Source: Tupaia tana
Lineage: Eukaryota; Chordata; Mammalia; Scandentia; Tupaiidae
Reading direction: 5' to 3'
Length of the DNA: 64,000 nucleotides
Assembly (NCBI GenBank): GCA_026018925.1
Contig: JAKSZU010000050.1
Coordinates: 558,001 to 622,000 of the forward strand
The notes beneath the pieces are model-generated. The model was given only the letters and a program-made list of their open reading frames with translations. It was not told the DNA's origin and ran no database searches. Within the stretch, counting starts at the first letter, position 1. Each line of letters opens with the position of its first letter. Position numbers and translations under genes: made by a program. Of this stretch, positions 25,441 to 38,400 are shown one piece after another.

Positions 25441-26850
25441 CAGTGTTACGGTTGGAGTTAGCGTGAGGGTCAGGTTAGTGTTGGGGTTGAGCTTAAGGTG
25501 TCCGCCTAGTGTTAGGGTTAGGTGTATGGTTTGATTTAGGCTTCAGGTTAGGTTAGGTTTGAACTTAGTTTGAGGGAGTAAGTTTATGGCTATTGTTAGT
25601 TTTCGGTTCAGTGTTACGGTTGGAGATAGCGTCAGGGTCAGGTTAGGGTTTGGGTTGAGCTTAAGGTGTCCGCCTAGGGTTAGGTTTAGGTCTATGGTTT
25701 GAGTTCGGCTTCAGGTTAGGTTAGGTTTGAACTTAGTTTGAGGGAGTAAGTTTAGGGCTACTGTTAGTTTTCTGGTAACTGTTACGGTTGGAGTTAGCGT
25801 CAGGGCCAGGTTACGTTTGGGGTTGAGCTTAAGGTGTCCGCAGAGTGTTAGGGTTAGGTCTATGGTTTGAGTGAGGCTTCAGGTTAGGTTAGGTTTGAAC
25901 TTAATTTGACGGAGTCTGTTTAGGGCTACTGTTAGTTTTCGGGTAACTGTTATGGTTGGAGTTAGCGTTAGGGCCAGGTTCAGGTTGGGGTTGAGCTTCA
26001 GGTGTCCGCCTAGGGTTGGGGTTAGGTTTATGGTTTGAGTTAGGCTTCAGGTTAGGTTAGGTTTGAACTTAGTTTGAGGGAGTAAGTTTAGGGCTACTGT
26101 TAGTTTTCGGTTCAGTGTTACGGTTGGAGATAGCGTCAGGGTCAGGTTAGGGTTGGGGTTGAGCTTCAAGTGTCCGCCTATGGTTAGGGTTAGGTCTATG
26201 GTTTGAGTTAGGCTTCAGGTTAGGTTAGGTTTGAACTTAGTTTGAGGGAGTAAGTTTAGGGCTACTGTTAGTTTTCGGTTCAGTGTTACGGTTGGAGTTA
26301 GCGTGAGGGTCAGGTTAGGGTTGTGGTTGAGCTTAAGATGTCCGCCTAGGGTTAGAGTTAGGTCTATGGTTTGAGTTAGGCTTCAGGTTATGTTAGGTTT
26401 GAAACTAGTTTGAGGGAGTAAGTTTAGGGCTACTGGTAGTTTTCGGTTCAGTGTTACGGTTGGAGTGAGCGTCAGGGTCAGGTTATGGTGGGGGTTAAGC
26501 ATAAGGTGTCCGCCTAGGGTTAGGGTTAGGTCTATGATTAGATTTAGGCTTCAGGTTAGGTTAGGTTTGAACTTAGTTTGAGGGAGTCAGTTTAGGGCTA
26601 CTGTTAGTTTTCGGTTAACTGATACAGTTGGAGTAAGCGTCAGGGTCAGGTTAGGTTTGGGGTTGAGCTTAAGGTGTCCTCCTAGGGTTAGGATTAGGTG
26701 TATGGTTTGATTTAGGCTTCAGGTTAGGTTAGGTTTGAACTTAGTTTGAGGGAGTAAGTTTAGGGCTACTGTTAGTTTTCGTTTAACTGTTACGGTTGGA
26801 GTAAGCGTCAGGGTCAGGTTAGGGTGGGGGTTAAGCGTAAGGTGTCCGCC

Positions 26851-27354
26851 TAGGGTTAGGGTTAGGTCGATGGTTTCATTTAGGCTTCAGGTTAGGTTAG
26901 GATTGAACTCAGTTTGAGTGAGTAAGTTTGGGGGTACTGTTAGTTTTCGGTTCAGTGTTACGGTTGGATGTAGCCTCAGGGTCAGGTTAGGGTTGGGGTT
27001 AAGCTTAAGGTGTCCGCCTAGGGTTAGGGTTAGGTCTATTGTTTGAGTTAGTCTTCAGGTTAGGTTAGGTTTGAACTTAGTTTGAGGGAGTAAGTTTAGG
27101 TCTACTGTTTGTTTTCGGTTCAGTGTTGCGGTTGGAGTTAGCGTGAGGGTCAGGTTAGGGTTGGGGTTGAGCTAAAGGTGTCCGCCTTGGGTTAGGGTTA
27201 GGTCTATGATTTCATTTAGGCTTCAGGTTAGGTTACGATTGAACTTAGTTTGAGGGAGTAAGTTTAGGGCTACTGTTAGTTTTCGGTTCAGTGTTATGGT
27301 TGGAGATAGCGTCAGGGTCAGGTTAGGGTTGGGGTTGAGCTTCAAGTGTCCGCC
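26851..27354 (+). repeat. Partial cassette, E-F-G
   Basis: Three units, exactly 504 bp, with E, F and G marks in order. F here reads 'tctattgtttgagttagtc', so the 'gagatagg' mark is absent. H does not follow; an A1 or A2 unit takes its place. Confidence 0.72.
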
Positions 27355-27439
27355 TAGGGTTAGGGTTAGGTCTATGGTTTGAGTTAGGCTTCAGGTTAGG
27401 TTAGGTTTGAACTTAGTTTGAGGGAGTAAGTTTAGGGCT

Positions 27440-27690
27440 ACTGTTAGTTTTCGGTTCAGTGTTACGGTTGGAGTTAGCATGAGGGTCAGGTTAGGGTAGG
27501 GGTTCAGCTTAGGGTCCGCCTAGGGTTAGGGTTAGGTGTATGGTTTGATTTAGTCTTCAGGTTAGGTTAGGTTTGAACTTAGTTTGAGGGAGTAAGTTTA
27601 AGGCTACTGTTAGTTTTCGTTTAACTGTTAGTGTTGGAGTAAGCATCAGGGTCAGGTTAGGGTTGGGGTTGAGCTTAAGGTGTCCGCCTA
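27440..27690 (+). repeat. Duplicated block with short boundary (copies near 29,664-29,844 and 30,461-30,711)
   Basis: This stretch carries 'gcttagggtccgcc', two bases shorter than the usual 'gcttaaggtgtccgcc', then 'tgatttagtcttcagg', 'gtttaaggctactg' and 'taactgttagtgttggag'. The short boundary recurs at 30,532, 3,021 bp (18 units minus three bases) on. The later marks also recur at 29,815, exactly 2,184 bp (13 units) on, without the two-base loss. Confidence 0.75.
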
Positions 27691-30600
27691 GGGTTAGGGT
27701 TAGGTGTATGGTTTGAGTTAGGCTTCAGGTTAGGTTAGGTTTGATCTTAGTTTGAGGGAGTAAGTTTAGGGCTACTGTTAGTTTTCGGTTCAGTGTTACG
27801 GTTGGAGTTAGGGTGAGGGTCAGGTTAGGGTTGGGGTTGAGCTTAAGGTGTCCGCCTAGGGTTAGGGTTAGGTCTGTGGTTTGAGTTAGGCTTCAAGTTA
27901 GGTTAGGTTTGAACTTAGTTTGAGGGAGTAAGTTTATGGCTATTGTTAGTTTTCGATTCAGTGTTACGGTTGGAGATAGCGTCAGGGTCAGGTTAGGATT
28001 GGGGTTGAGCTTAAGGTGTCCGCCTAGGGTTAGGGTTAGGTCTATGGTTTGAGTTCGGCTTCAGGTTAGGTTAGGTTTGAACTTAGTTTGAGGGAGTAAG
28101 TTTAGGGCTACTGTTAATTTTCGGTTCAGTGTTTCGGTTGGAGTTAGCGTGAGGGTCATGTTAGGGTAGGGGTTGAGCTTATGGTGTCCGCCTAGGGTTA
28201 GAGTTAGGTGTATGGTTTGATTTAGGCTTCAGGTTAGGTTAGGTTTGAACTTAGTTTGAGGGAGTAAGTTTAGAGCTACTGTTTGTTTTCGGTTCAGTGT
28301 TTCGGTTGGAGATAGCGTCAGGGTCAGGTTAGGGTTGGGGTTGAGATTCAGGTGTCTGCCTAGGGTTAGGGTTAGGTCTATGGTTTGAATTAGGCTTCAG
28401 GTTAGGTTAGGTTTGGACTTAGTTTGAGGGAGTAAGTTTAGGGCTACTGTTAGTTTTCGGGTAACTGTTATGGTTGGAGTTAGCGTCAGGGCCAGGTTCA
28501 GGTTGGGGTTGAGCTTCAGGTGTCCGCCTAGGGTTGGGGTTAGGTTTATGGTTTGAGTTAGGCTTCAGGTTAGGTTAGGTTTGAACTTAGTTTGAGGGAG
28601 TAAGTTTAGGGCTATTGTTAGTTTTCGGTTCAGTGTTACGGTTGGAGATAGCGTCAGGGTCAGGTTAGGGTTGGGGTTGAGCTTCAAGTGTCCGCCTAGG
28701 GTTAGGGTTAGGTCTATGGTTTGAGTTAGGCTTCAGGTTAGGTTAGGTTTGAAATTAGTTTGAGGGAGTAAGTTTAGGGCTACTGTTAGTTTTCGGTTCA
28801 GTGTTACGGTTGGAGTTAGCGTGAGGGTCAGGTTAGTGTTGGGGTTTAGCTTCAGGTGTCTGCCTAGGGTTTGGGTTAGGTCTATGGTTTGAGTTAGGCT
28901 TCAGGTTAGGTTAAGTTTCAACTTAGTTTGAGGGAGTAAGTTTAGGGCGACTGTTAGTTTTCGGGTAACTGTTATGGCTGGAGTTAGCGTCAAGGCCAGG
29001 TTAGGGTTGGGGTTGAGCTTAAGGTGTCCGCCAAGGGTTAGGGTTAGGTCTATGGTTTGAGTGAGGCTTCAGGTTAGGTTAGGTTTGAACTTAGTTTGAG
29101 GGAGTAAGTTTAGGGCTGCTGTTAGTTTTCCGGTAACTGTTATGGTGTGAGTTAGCGTCAGGGCCACTTTAGGGTTGGGGTTGAGCTTAAGGTGTCCGCC
29201 TAGGGTTAGGGTTAGGTGTATGGTTTGATATAGGCTTCAGGTGAGGTTAGGTTTGGACTTAGTTTGAGGGAGTAAGTTTAGGGCGACTGTTAGTTTTCGG
29301 GTAACTGTTACAGTTGGAGTAAGCGTCAGGGTCAGGTTAAGGTGGGGGTTAAGCATAAGGTGTCCGCCTAGGGTTAGGGTTATGTCTATGATTTGATTTA
29401 GGCTTCAGGTTAGGTTAGGTTTGAACTTAGTTTGAGGGAGTAAGTTTAGGGCTATTGTTAGTTTTCGGTTCAGTGTTACGGTTGGAGATAGCGTCAGGGT
29501 CAGGTTAGGGTTGGGGTTGAGCTTCAGGTTTCCGGCCAGGGTTAGGGTTAGGTGTATGGTTTGATTTACTCTTCAGGTTAGGTTAGGTTTGAACTTAGTT
29601 TGAGGGAGTAAGTTTAGGGCTACTGTTAGTTTTCGGTTCAGTGTTACGGTTGGAGTTAGCGTGAGGGTCAGGTTAGGGTAGGGGTTGAGCTTAAGGTGTC
29701 CGCCTAGGGTTAGGGTTAGGTGTATGGTTTGATTTAGTCTTCAGGTTAGGTTAGGTTTGAACTTAGTTTGAGGGAGTAAGTTTAAGGCTACTGTTAGTTT
29801 TCGTTTAACTGTTAGTGTTGGAGCAAGCATCAGGGTCAGGTTAGGGTGGGGGTTAAGCATAAGGTGTCCGCCAAGGGTTAGGGTTAGGTCTATGTTTTCA
29901 TTTAGGCTTCAGGTTAGGTTAGGTTAAACTTTGTTTGAGGGAGTAAGGTTAGGGCTACTGTTAGTTTTCGGTTCAGTGTTACGGTTGGATTTAGCCTCAT
30001 GGTCAGGTTAGGGTTGGGGTTAAGCTTAAGGTGTCCGCCTAGGGTGAGGGTTAGGTCTATGGTTTGAGTTAGGCTTCAGGTTAGGTTAGGTTTGAACTTA
30101 GTTTGAGGGAGTAATTTTAGGGCTACTGTTTGTTTTCGGTTGAGTGGTACTGTTGGAGATAGAGTCAGGGTCAGGTTAGGTTTGGGGTTTAGCTTCAGGT
30201 GTCCGCCTAGGGTTAGTGTTAGGACTATGGTTTGAGTTAGGCTTCAGGTTAAGTTAGGTTTAAACTTAGTTTGAGGAAGTAAGTTTAGGGCTACTGTTAG
30301 TTTTCGGTTCAGTGTTTCGGTTGGAGTTAGCGTGAGGGTCAGGTTAGGGTAGGGGTTGAGCTTAAGGTGTCCGCCTAGTGTTAGGGTTAGGTGTATGGTT
30401 TGATTTAGGCTTCAGGTTAGGTTAGGTTTGAACTTAGTTTGAGGGAGTAAGTTTAGGGCTACTGTTAGTTTTTGGTTCAGTGTTACGGTTGGAGTTAGCA
30501 TGAGGGTCAGGTTAGGGTAGGGGTTGAGCTTAGGGTCCGCCTAGGGTTAGGGTTAGGTGTATGGTTTGATTTAGTCTTCAGGTTAGGTTAGGTTTGAACT

Positions 30601-33600
30601 TAGTTTGAGGGAGTAAGTTTAAGGCTACTGTTAGTTTTCGTTTAACTGTTAGTGTTGGAGTAAGCATCAGGGTCAGGTTAGGGTTGGGGTTGAGCTTAAG
30701 GTGTCCGACTAGGGTTAGGGTTAGGTCTATGGATTGAGTTAGGCTTCAGGTTAGGTTAGGTTTGAAATTGGTTTGAGGGAGTAAGTTTAGGGCTACTGTT
30801 AGTTTTCGGGTATCTGTTATGGTTGGAGTTAGCGTCAGGGCCAGGTTAGGGTTGGGGTTGAGCTTAAGGAGTCCGCCAAGGGTTAGGTTTAGGTCTATGG
30901 TTTTAGTGAGGCTTCAGGTTAGGTTAGGTTTGAATTTAGTTTGAGGGAGTAAGTTTAGGGCTACTGTTAGTTTTCGGTTCAGTGTTTCGGTTGGAGTTAG
31001 CGTGAGGGTCAGGTTAGGGTAGGGGTTGAGCTTAAGGTGTCCGCCTAGGGTTAGGGTTAGGTGTATGGTTTGATTTAGGCTTCAGGTTAGGTTAGGTTTG
31101 AACTTAGTTTGAGGTAGTAAGTTTAGGACTACTGTTAGTTTTTGGGTATCTGTTATGGTTGGAGTTAGCGTCAGGGCCAGGTTAGGGTTGGGGTTGAGCT
31201 TAAGGTGTCCGCCTCGGGTTAGGGTTAGGTCTATTGTTTGAGTTAGGCTTCAAGTTAGTTTAGGTTTGAACTTAGGTTGAGGGAGTAAGTTTAGAGCTAT
31301 TGTTAGTTTTCGGTTCAGTGTTATGGTTGGAGATAACGTCAGGGTCAGGTTAGGGTTGGGGTTGAGCTTCAGGTGTCCGCCAAGGGTTAGGGTTAGGTCT
31401 ATGGTTTGAGTTAGGCTTCAGGTTAGGTTAGGTTTGAACTTAGTTTGAGGAAGTAAGTTTAGGGCTACTGTTAGTTTTCGGTTCAGTGTTTCGGTTGGAG
31501 TTAGCGTGAGGGTCAGGTTAGGGTAGGGGTTGAGCTTAAGGTGTCCGCCTAGGGTTAGGGTTAGGTGTATGGTTTGATTTAGGCTTCAGGTTAGGTTAGG
31601 TTTGAACTTAGTTTGAGGGAGTAAGTTTAGGGCTACTGTTAGTTTTCGGGTAACTGTTATGGTGGGAGTTAGCGTCAGGGCCACTTTAGGGTTGGGGTTG
31701 AGCTTACGGTGTCCGCCTAGGGTTAGGGTTAGGTGTATGGTTTGATTTAGGCTTTAGGTTAGGTTAGGTTTGAACTTAGTTTGAGGGAGTACGTTTAGGG
31801 CTACTGTTTGTTTTCGGATAACTTTTACGGTTGGAGTTAGCGTCAGGTCCAGGTTAGGGTTGGGGTTGAGCTAATGGTGTCCGCCTAGGGTTAGGGTTAT
31901 GTGTTTGGTTTGATTTAGGCTTCAGGTTAGGTTAGGTTTGAAGTTAGTTTGAGGGAGTAAGTTTAGGGCTACTGTTAGTTGTCGGTTAACTGTTACAGTT
32001 GGAGTAAGCGTCAGGGTCAGGTTAGGGTGGGGGTTAAGCATAAGGTGTCCGCCTAGGGTTAGGGTTAGGTCTATTGTTTGAGTTAGGCTTCAGGTTAAGT
32101 TAGGTTTGAACTTAGTTTGAGGGAGTAAGTTTAGGGCTACTGTTTGTTTCCGGTTCAGTGTTACGGTTGAAGTTAGCGTGAGGGTCAGGTCAGGGTTGGG
32201 GTTGAGCTTAAGGTGTCTGCCTAGGGTTAGGGTTAGGTGTATGGTTTGATTTAGGCTTCAGGTTAGGTTAGGTTTGAACTTAGTTTGAGGGAGTAAGATT
32301 AGGGCTACTGTTTGTTTTTGGGTAACTGTTACGGTTGGAGTTAGCGTTAGGTCTAGGTTAGGGTTGGGGTTGAGCTAATGGTGTCCGCCTAGGGTTAGGG
32401 TTAGGTGTTTGGTTTGATTTAGGCTTCATGTTAGGTTAGGTTTGATCTTTGTTTGAGGGAGTAAGTTTAGGGCTACAATTAGTTTTCGGTTCAGTGTTAC
32501 GGTTGGAGATAGCGTCAGGGTCATGTTAGGGTTGGGGTTGAGCTTCAGGTGTCCGGCTAGGGTTAGGGTTAGGTCTATGGTTTGAGTTAGGCTTCAGGTT
32601 AGGTTAGGATTGAACTTAGTTTGAGGGAGTAAGTTTAGGGCTACTGTTAGTTTTCGGTTAAGTGTTACGGTTGGAGATGGCATCAGTGTCAGGTTAGGGT
32701 TGGGGTTGAGCTTCAAGTGTCTGCCTAGGGTTTGGGTTAGGTCTATGGTTTGAGTTAGGCTTCAGGTTAGGTTAGGTTTGAACTTAGTTTGAGGGAGTAA
32801 GTTTAGGGCGACTGTTACTTTTCGGTAAACTGTTATGGTTGGAGTTAGCGTCAGGGCCAGGTTAGGGTTAGGGATGAGCTTAATGTGTCCGCCAAGGGTT
32901 AGGGTTAGGTCTATGGTTTGAGTGAGGCTTCAGGTTAGGTTAAGTTTGAACTTAGTTTGAGGGAGTAAGTTTAGTGCTACTGTTAGTTTTCGGTTCAGTG
33001 TTATGGTTGGAGATAGCGTCAGGGTCAGGTTAGGGTTGGGGTTAAGCTTCAGGTGTCCGCCTATGGTTAGGGTTAGGTCTATGGTTTGAGTTAGGCTTCA
33101 GGTTAGGTTAGGTTTGGACTTAGTTTGAGGGAGTAAGTTTAGGGCGACTGTTACTTTTCGGTAAACTGTTACGGTTGGAGTAAGCGTCAGGGTCAGGTTA
33201 GGTTTGGGGTTGAGCTTAAGGTGTCCGCCTAAGGTTAGGGTTAGGTGTATGGTTTGATTTAGGATTCAGGTTAGGTTAGGTTTGAACTTAGTTTGAGGGA
33301 GTAAGTTTAGGGCTACTGTTTGTTTTCGGGTAACTGTTACGGTTCGAGTTAGCGTCAGGTCCAGGTTAGGGTTGCGGTTGAGCTAATGGTGTCCGCCTAG
33401 GGTTAGGGTTAGGTGTTTGGTTTGATTTAGGCTTCAGGTTAGATTAGGTTTGAAGTTAGATTGAGGGAGTAAGTTTAGGGCTACTGTTAGTTTTCGGTTC
33501 AGTATTACGGTTGGAGATAGCGTCAGGGTCAGGTTAGGGTGGGGGTTAAGCATAAGGTGTCCGCCTCGGGTTAGGGTTAGGTCTATTGTTTGAGTTAGGC

Positions 33601-36600
33601 TTCAGGTTAGGTTAGGTTTGAACTTAGTTTGGGGGAGTAAGTTTAGGCCTACTGTTAGTTTTCGGTTCAGTGTTACAGTTGGAGATAGCGTCAGGCTCAT
33701 GTTAGGGTTGGGGTTGAGCTTCAGGTGTCCGCCTAGGGTTAGGGTTTGGTGTATGGTTTGAGTTAGGCTTCAGGTTAGGTTAGGTTTGAACTTAGTTTGA
33801 GGGAGTAAGTTTAGGGCTACTGTTAGTTTTCGGGTAACTGTTATGGTGGGAGTTAGCGTCAGGGCCACTTTAGGGTTGGGGTTGAGCTTAAGGTGTCCGC
33901 CTAGGGTTAGGGTTAGGTGTATCATTTGTTTTAGGCTTCAGGTTAGTTTAGGTTTGAACTTAGTTTGAGGGAGTATGTTTAGGGCTACTATTAGTTTTCG
34001 GTTAACTGTTACAGTTGGGTAAGCATCAGGGTCAGGTTATGGTGGGGGTTAAGCATAAGTTGTCCGCCTAGGGTTAGGGTTAGGTCTATGATTTGATTTA
34101 GGCTTCAGGTTAGGTTAGGTTTGAACTTAGTTTGAGGGAGTCAGTTTAGGGGTACTGTTAGTTTTCGGTTAACTGTTACGGTTGGAGTAAGCGTCAGGGT
34201 CAGGTTAGGTTCGGGGTTGAGCTTAAGGTGTCCGCCTAGGGTTAGAGTTAGGTGTTTGGTTTCATTTAGGCTTTAGGTTAGGTTAGGTTTGAACTTAGTT
34301 TGAGGGAGTAAGTTTAGGGCTACTGTTTGTTTTCGGGTAACTGTTACGGTTGGATTTAGCGTCAGGTCCAGGTTATGTTTGGGGTTGAGCTAATGGTGTT
34401 CGCCTAGGGTTAGGGTTATGTGTTTGGTTTGATTTAGGCTTCAGGTTAGGTTAGGTTTGAAGTTAGTTTGAGGGAGTAAGATTAGGGCTACTGTTAGTTT
34501 TCGGTTAACTGTTACAGTTGGAGTAAGCGTCAGGGTCAGGATAGGGTGGGGGTTAAGCATAAGGTGTCCGCCTAGGGTTAGGGTTAGGTCTATTGTTTGA
34601 ATTAGGCTTCAGGTTAGGTTAGGTTTGAACTTACTTTGAGGGAGTAAGTTTAGGGCTACTGTTTGTTTTCGGTTCAGTGTTATGGTTGAAGTTAGTGTGA
34701 GGGTCAGTTCAGGGTTGGGGTTGAGCTTAAGGTGTCCGCCTAGGGTTAGGGTTAGGTGTATGGTTTGATTTAGGCTTCAGGTTAGGTTAGGTTTGAACTT
34801 AGTTTGAGGGAGTAAGTTTAGGGCTACTGTTAGTTTTCGGTTCAGTGTTACGGTTGGAGATAGCGTCAGGGTCAGGTTAGGGTTGGGGTTGCGCTTCAGG
34901 TGTCCGGCTAGGGTTACGGTTAGGTCTATGGTTTGAGTTAGGCTTCAGGTTAGGTTAGGTTTGAAGTTAGTTTGAGGGAGTAAATTTAGGGCTACTGTTA
35001 GTTTTCGGTTCAGTGTTACGGTTGGAGTTAGCGTCAGGGTCAGGTTATGGTGGGGGATAAGCATGAGGTGTTCCCCTAGGGTTAGGGTTAGGTCTATGAT
35101 TAGATTTAGGCTTCAGGTTAGGTTAGGTTTGAACTTAGTTTGAGGGATTCAGTTTAGGGCTACTTTTAGTTTTCGGTTAACTGTTACGGTTTGAGTAAGC
35201 GCCAGGGTAAGGTTAGGGTTGGGGTTGAGCTTAAGGTGTCCTCCTAGGCTTAGGGTTAGGTGTATGGTTTGATTTAGGCTTCAGGTTAGGTTAGGTTTGA
35301 ACTTAGTTTGAGGGTGTAAGTTTAGGGCTACTGTTAGTTTTCGTTTAACTGTTACGGTTGGAGTAAGCGTCAGGATCAGGTTAGGGTGGGGGTTAAGCGT
35401 AAGGTGTCCGCCTAGGGTTAGGGTTAGGTCTATTGTTTGAGTTAGGCTTCAGGTTAGGTTAGGTTTGAACTTAGTGTGACGGAGTAAGTTTAGGTCTACT
35501 GTTTGTTTTCGGTTCAGTGTTGCGGTTGGAGTTAGCGTGAGGGTCAGGTTAGGGTTGTGGTTGAGCTTAAGGTGTCCGCCTATGGTTAGGGTTAGGTCTA
35601 TGATTTCATTTAGGCTTCAGGTTAGGTTAGGATTGAACTTAGTTTGAGGGAGTAAGTTTAGGGCTACTGTTAGTTTTCGGTTCAGTGTTACGGTTGGAGA
35701 TAGCATCAGTGTCAGGTTAGGGTTGGGGTTGAGCTTAAAGGGTCTGCCTAGGGTTTGGGTTAGGTCTATGGTTTGAGTTAGGCTTCAGGTTAGGTTAGGT
35801 TTGAAATTAGTTTGAGGGAGTAAGTTTAGGGCTAATGTTAGTTTTCGGTTCAGTGTTACGGTTGGAGTTAGTGTGAGGGTCAGGTTAGGGTAGGGGTTGA
35901 GCTTAAGGTGTCTGCCTAGGGTTAGGGTTAGGTGTATGGTTTGATTTAGGCTTCAGGTTAGGTTAGGTTTCAACTTAGTTTGAGGGAAAAGTTTAGGGCT
36001 ACTGTTAGTTTTTGGGTAACTTTTATGGTTGGAGTTAGCGTCAGGGCCAGGTTAGGGTTGGGGTTGAGCTTAATGTGTCCGCCAAGGGCTAGGGTTAGGT
36101 CTATGGTTTGAGTGAGGTTTCAGGTTAGGTTAAGTTTGAACTTAGTTTGAGGGAGTAAGTTTAGGGATACTGTTAGTTTTCGGTTCAGTGTTACGTTTGG
36201 AGATAGCGTCAGGGTTAGGGTAGTGTTGGGGTTAAGCTTCAGGTGTCCACCTAGGGTTAGGGTTAGGTCTATGGTTTGAGTTAGGCTTCAGGTTAGGTTA
36301 GGTTTGGACTTAGTTTGAGGGAGTAAGTTTAGGGCTACTGTTAGTTTTCGGTTCAGTGTTACGGTTGGAGTTAGCGTGAGGGTCAGGTTAAGTTTGGGGT
36401 TGAGCTTAAGGTGTCTGCCTAGGGTTTGGGTTAGGCCTATGGTTTGAGTTAGGCTTCAGGTTAGGTTAGGTTTGAACTTAGTTTGAGGGAGTAAGTTTAG
36501 GGCTACTGTTAGTTTTCGGTTCAGTGTTACGGTTGGAGTTAGCGTGAGGGTCAGGTTAGTGTAGGGGTTGAGCTTAAGGTGTCTGCCTAGGGTTAGGGTT

Positions 36601-36949
36601 AGGTGTATAGTTTGATTTAGGCTTCAGGTTAGGTTAGGTTTCAAATTAGTTTGAGGGAGTAAGTTTGGGGCTACTGTTAGTTTTCGGGTAACTGTTATGG
36701 TTGGAGTTAGCGTCAGGGCCAGGTTAGGGTTGGGGTTGAGCTTAAGGTGTCCGCCAACGGTTAGGGTTAGGTCTATGGTTTGAGTGAGGCTTCAGGTTAG
36801 GTTAGGTTTGAACTTAATTTGAGGGAGTAAGTTTAGGGCTAATGTCAGTTTTCGGTTCAGTGTTTCGGTTGGAGTTAGCGTGAGGTTCAGGTTAGGGTAG
36901 GGGTTGATCTTAAGGTGTCCGCCTAGTCTTAGGTTTAGGTGTATGGTTT

Positions 36950-38400
36950 GATTTAGGCTTCAGGTTAGGATAGGTTCGAACTTAGTTTGAGGGAGTCAGT
37001 TTAGGGCTACTGTTAGTTTTCGGTTAACTGTTACGGTTGGAGTAAGCGTCAGGGTCATGTTAGGTTTGGGTTGAGCTTAAGGTGTCCGCCTAGGGTTAGG
37101 GTTAAGTCTATGGTTTGATTTAGGCTTCAGGTTAGGTTAGGTTTGAACTTAGTTTGAGTGAGTAAGTTTAGGGCTACTGTTTGTTTTCGGGTAACTATTA
37201 CGGTTGGATGTAGCGTCAGGTCCAGGTTAGGGTTGGGGTTGAGCTAATGGTGTCCGCCTAGGGTTAGGGTTAGGTGTTTGGTTTGATTTAGGCTTCAGGT
37301 TAGGTTAGGTTTGAAGTTAGTTTGAGGGAGTAAGTTTAGGGCTACTGTTAGTTTTCGGTTAACTGTTACAGTTGGAGTAAGCGTCAGGGTCAGGTTAGGT
37401 TTGGGGTTGATCTTAAGGTGTCCTCCTGGGGTTAGGGTTAGGTGTATGGTTTGATTTAGGCTTCAGGTTAGGTTAGGTTTGAACTTAGTTTGAGGGAATA
37501 AGTTTAGGGCTACTGTTAGTTTTCGTTTAACTGTTATGGTTGGATCAAGCGTCAGGGTCAGGTTAGGGTGGGGGTTAAGCGTAAGGTGTCCGCCTAGGGT
37601 TAGGGTTAGGTCGATGGTTTCATTTAGGCTTCACGTTAGGTTAGGATTGAACTCAGTTTGAGTGAGTAATTTTAGGGGTACTGTTGTTTTCGGTTCAGTG
37701 TTACGTTTGGATTTAGCCTCAGGGTCAGGTTAGGGTTGGGGTTAAGCTTAATGTGTCCGCCTAGGGTTAGGGTTAGGTCTATTGTTTGAGATAGGCTTCA
37801 GGTTAGGTTTGGTTTGAACTTAGTTTGAGGGAGTAAGTTTAGGTCTACTGTTTGTTTTCGGTTCAGTGTTGCGGTTGGAGTTAGCGTGAGGGTCAGGTTA
37901 GGGTTGGGGTTGAGCTTAAGGTGTCCGCCTAAGGTTAGGGTTAGGTCTACGATTTCATTTAGGCTTCAGGTTAGGTTAGGATTGAACTTAGTTTGAGGGA
38001 GTCAGTTTAGGGCTACTGTTAGTTTTCGGTTCAGTGTTACGTTTGGAGATAGCATCAGGGTCAGTTTAGGGTTGGGGTTGAGCTTAAGGTGTCCGCCTAG
38101 GGTTAGGGTTAGGTCTATGGTTTGAGTAAGGCTTCAGGTTAGTTTAGGTTTGAACTTAGTTTCTGTGAGTAAGTTTAGTGTTATTGTCAGTTTTTGGTTC
38201 AGTGTTACGGTTGGAGATAGCATCAGGGTCAGGTTTGGGTTGGGGTTGAGCTTCAGGTGTCTGCCTAGGGTTTGGGTTAGGCCTATGGTTTGAGTTAGGC
38301 TTCAGGTTAGGTTAGGTTTGAACTTAGTTTGAGGGAGTAAGTATAGGGCTACTGTTAGTTATCGGTTCAGTGTTACGGTTGGAGTTAGCGTGAGGTTCAG
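36950..38400 (+). repeat. Higher-order block, first of three copies (others about 39,240-40,540 and 43,500-44,900)
   Basis: A run of about eight units including D, C' and the E-F-G-H cassette. The mark 'gtaactattacgg' lies at 37,191, 39,374 and 43,739, so offsets are 2,183 and 4,365 bp (13 and 26 units). Copies one and three also share an upstream unit with 'ggataggttcgaac' (36,971 and 43,519) that copy two lacks. Copy two begins only near 39,240. Confidence 0.82.
37595..38265 (+). repeat. E-F-G-H cassette
   Basis: Four subtype units in fixed order, 671 bp long, because the E unit has lost one base. Complete sister cassettes lie at 39,777-40,447, 44,143-44,813, 49,011-49,682 and 57,743-58,414. 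The marks of E, F, G and H are given under the individual unit examples. Confidence 0.82.

Larger units (their letters stand above)
17010..36950 (+). repeat. Heterogeneous middle domain of the array
   Basis: About 119 units of the same satellite, without the long near-identical blocks seen on either side. A1, A2, B, C and D units alternate, with short local echoes of 5, 13, 15 and 18 units. E-F-type units appear near 26.9 and 35.4 kb. No gene, RNA or mobile element is visible. Lower homogeneity suggests less recent duplication here, judged by eye only. Confidence 0.7.
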
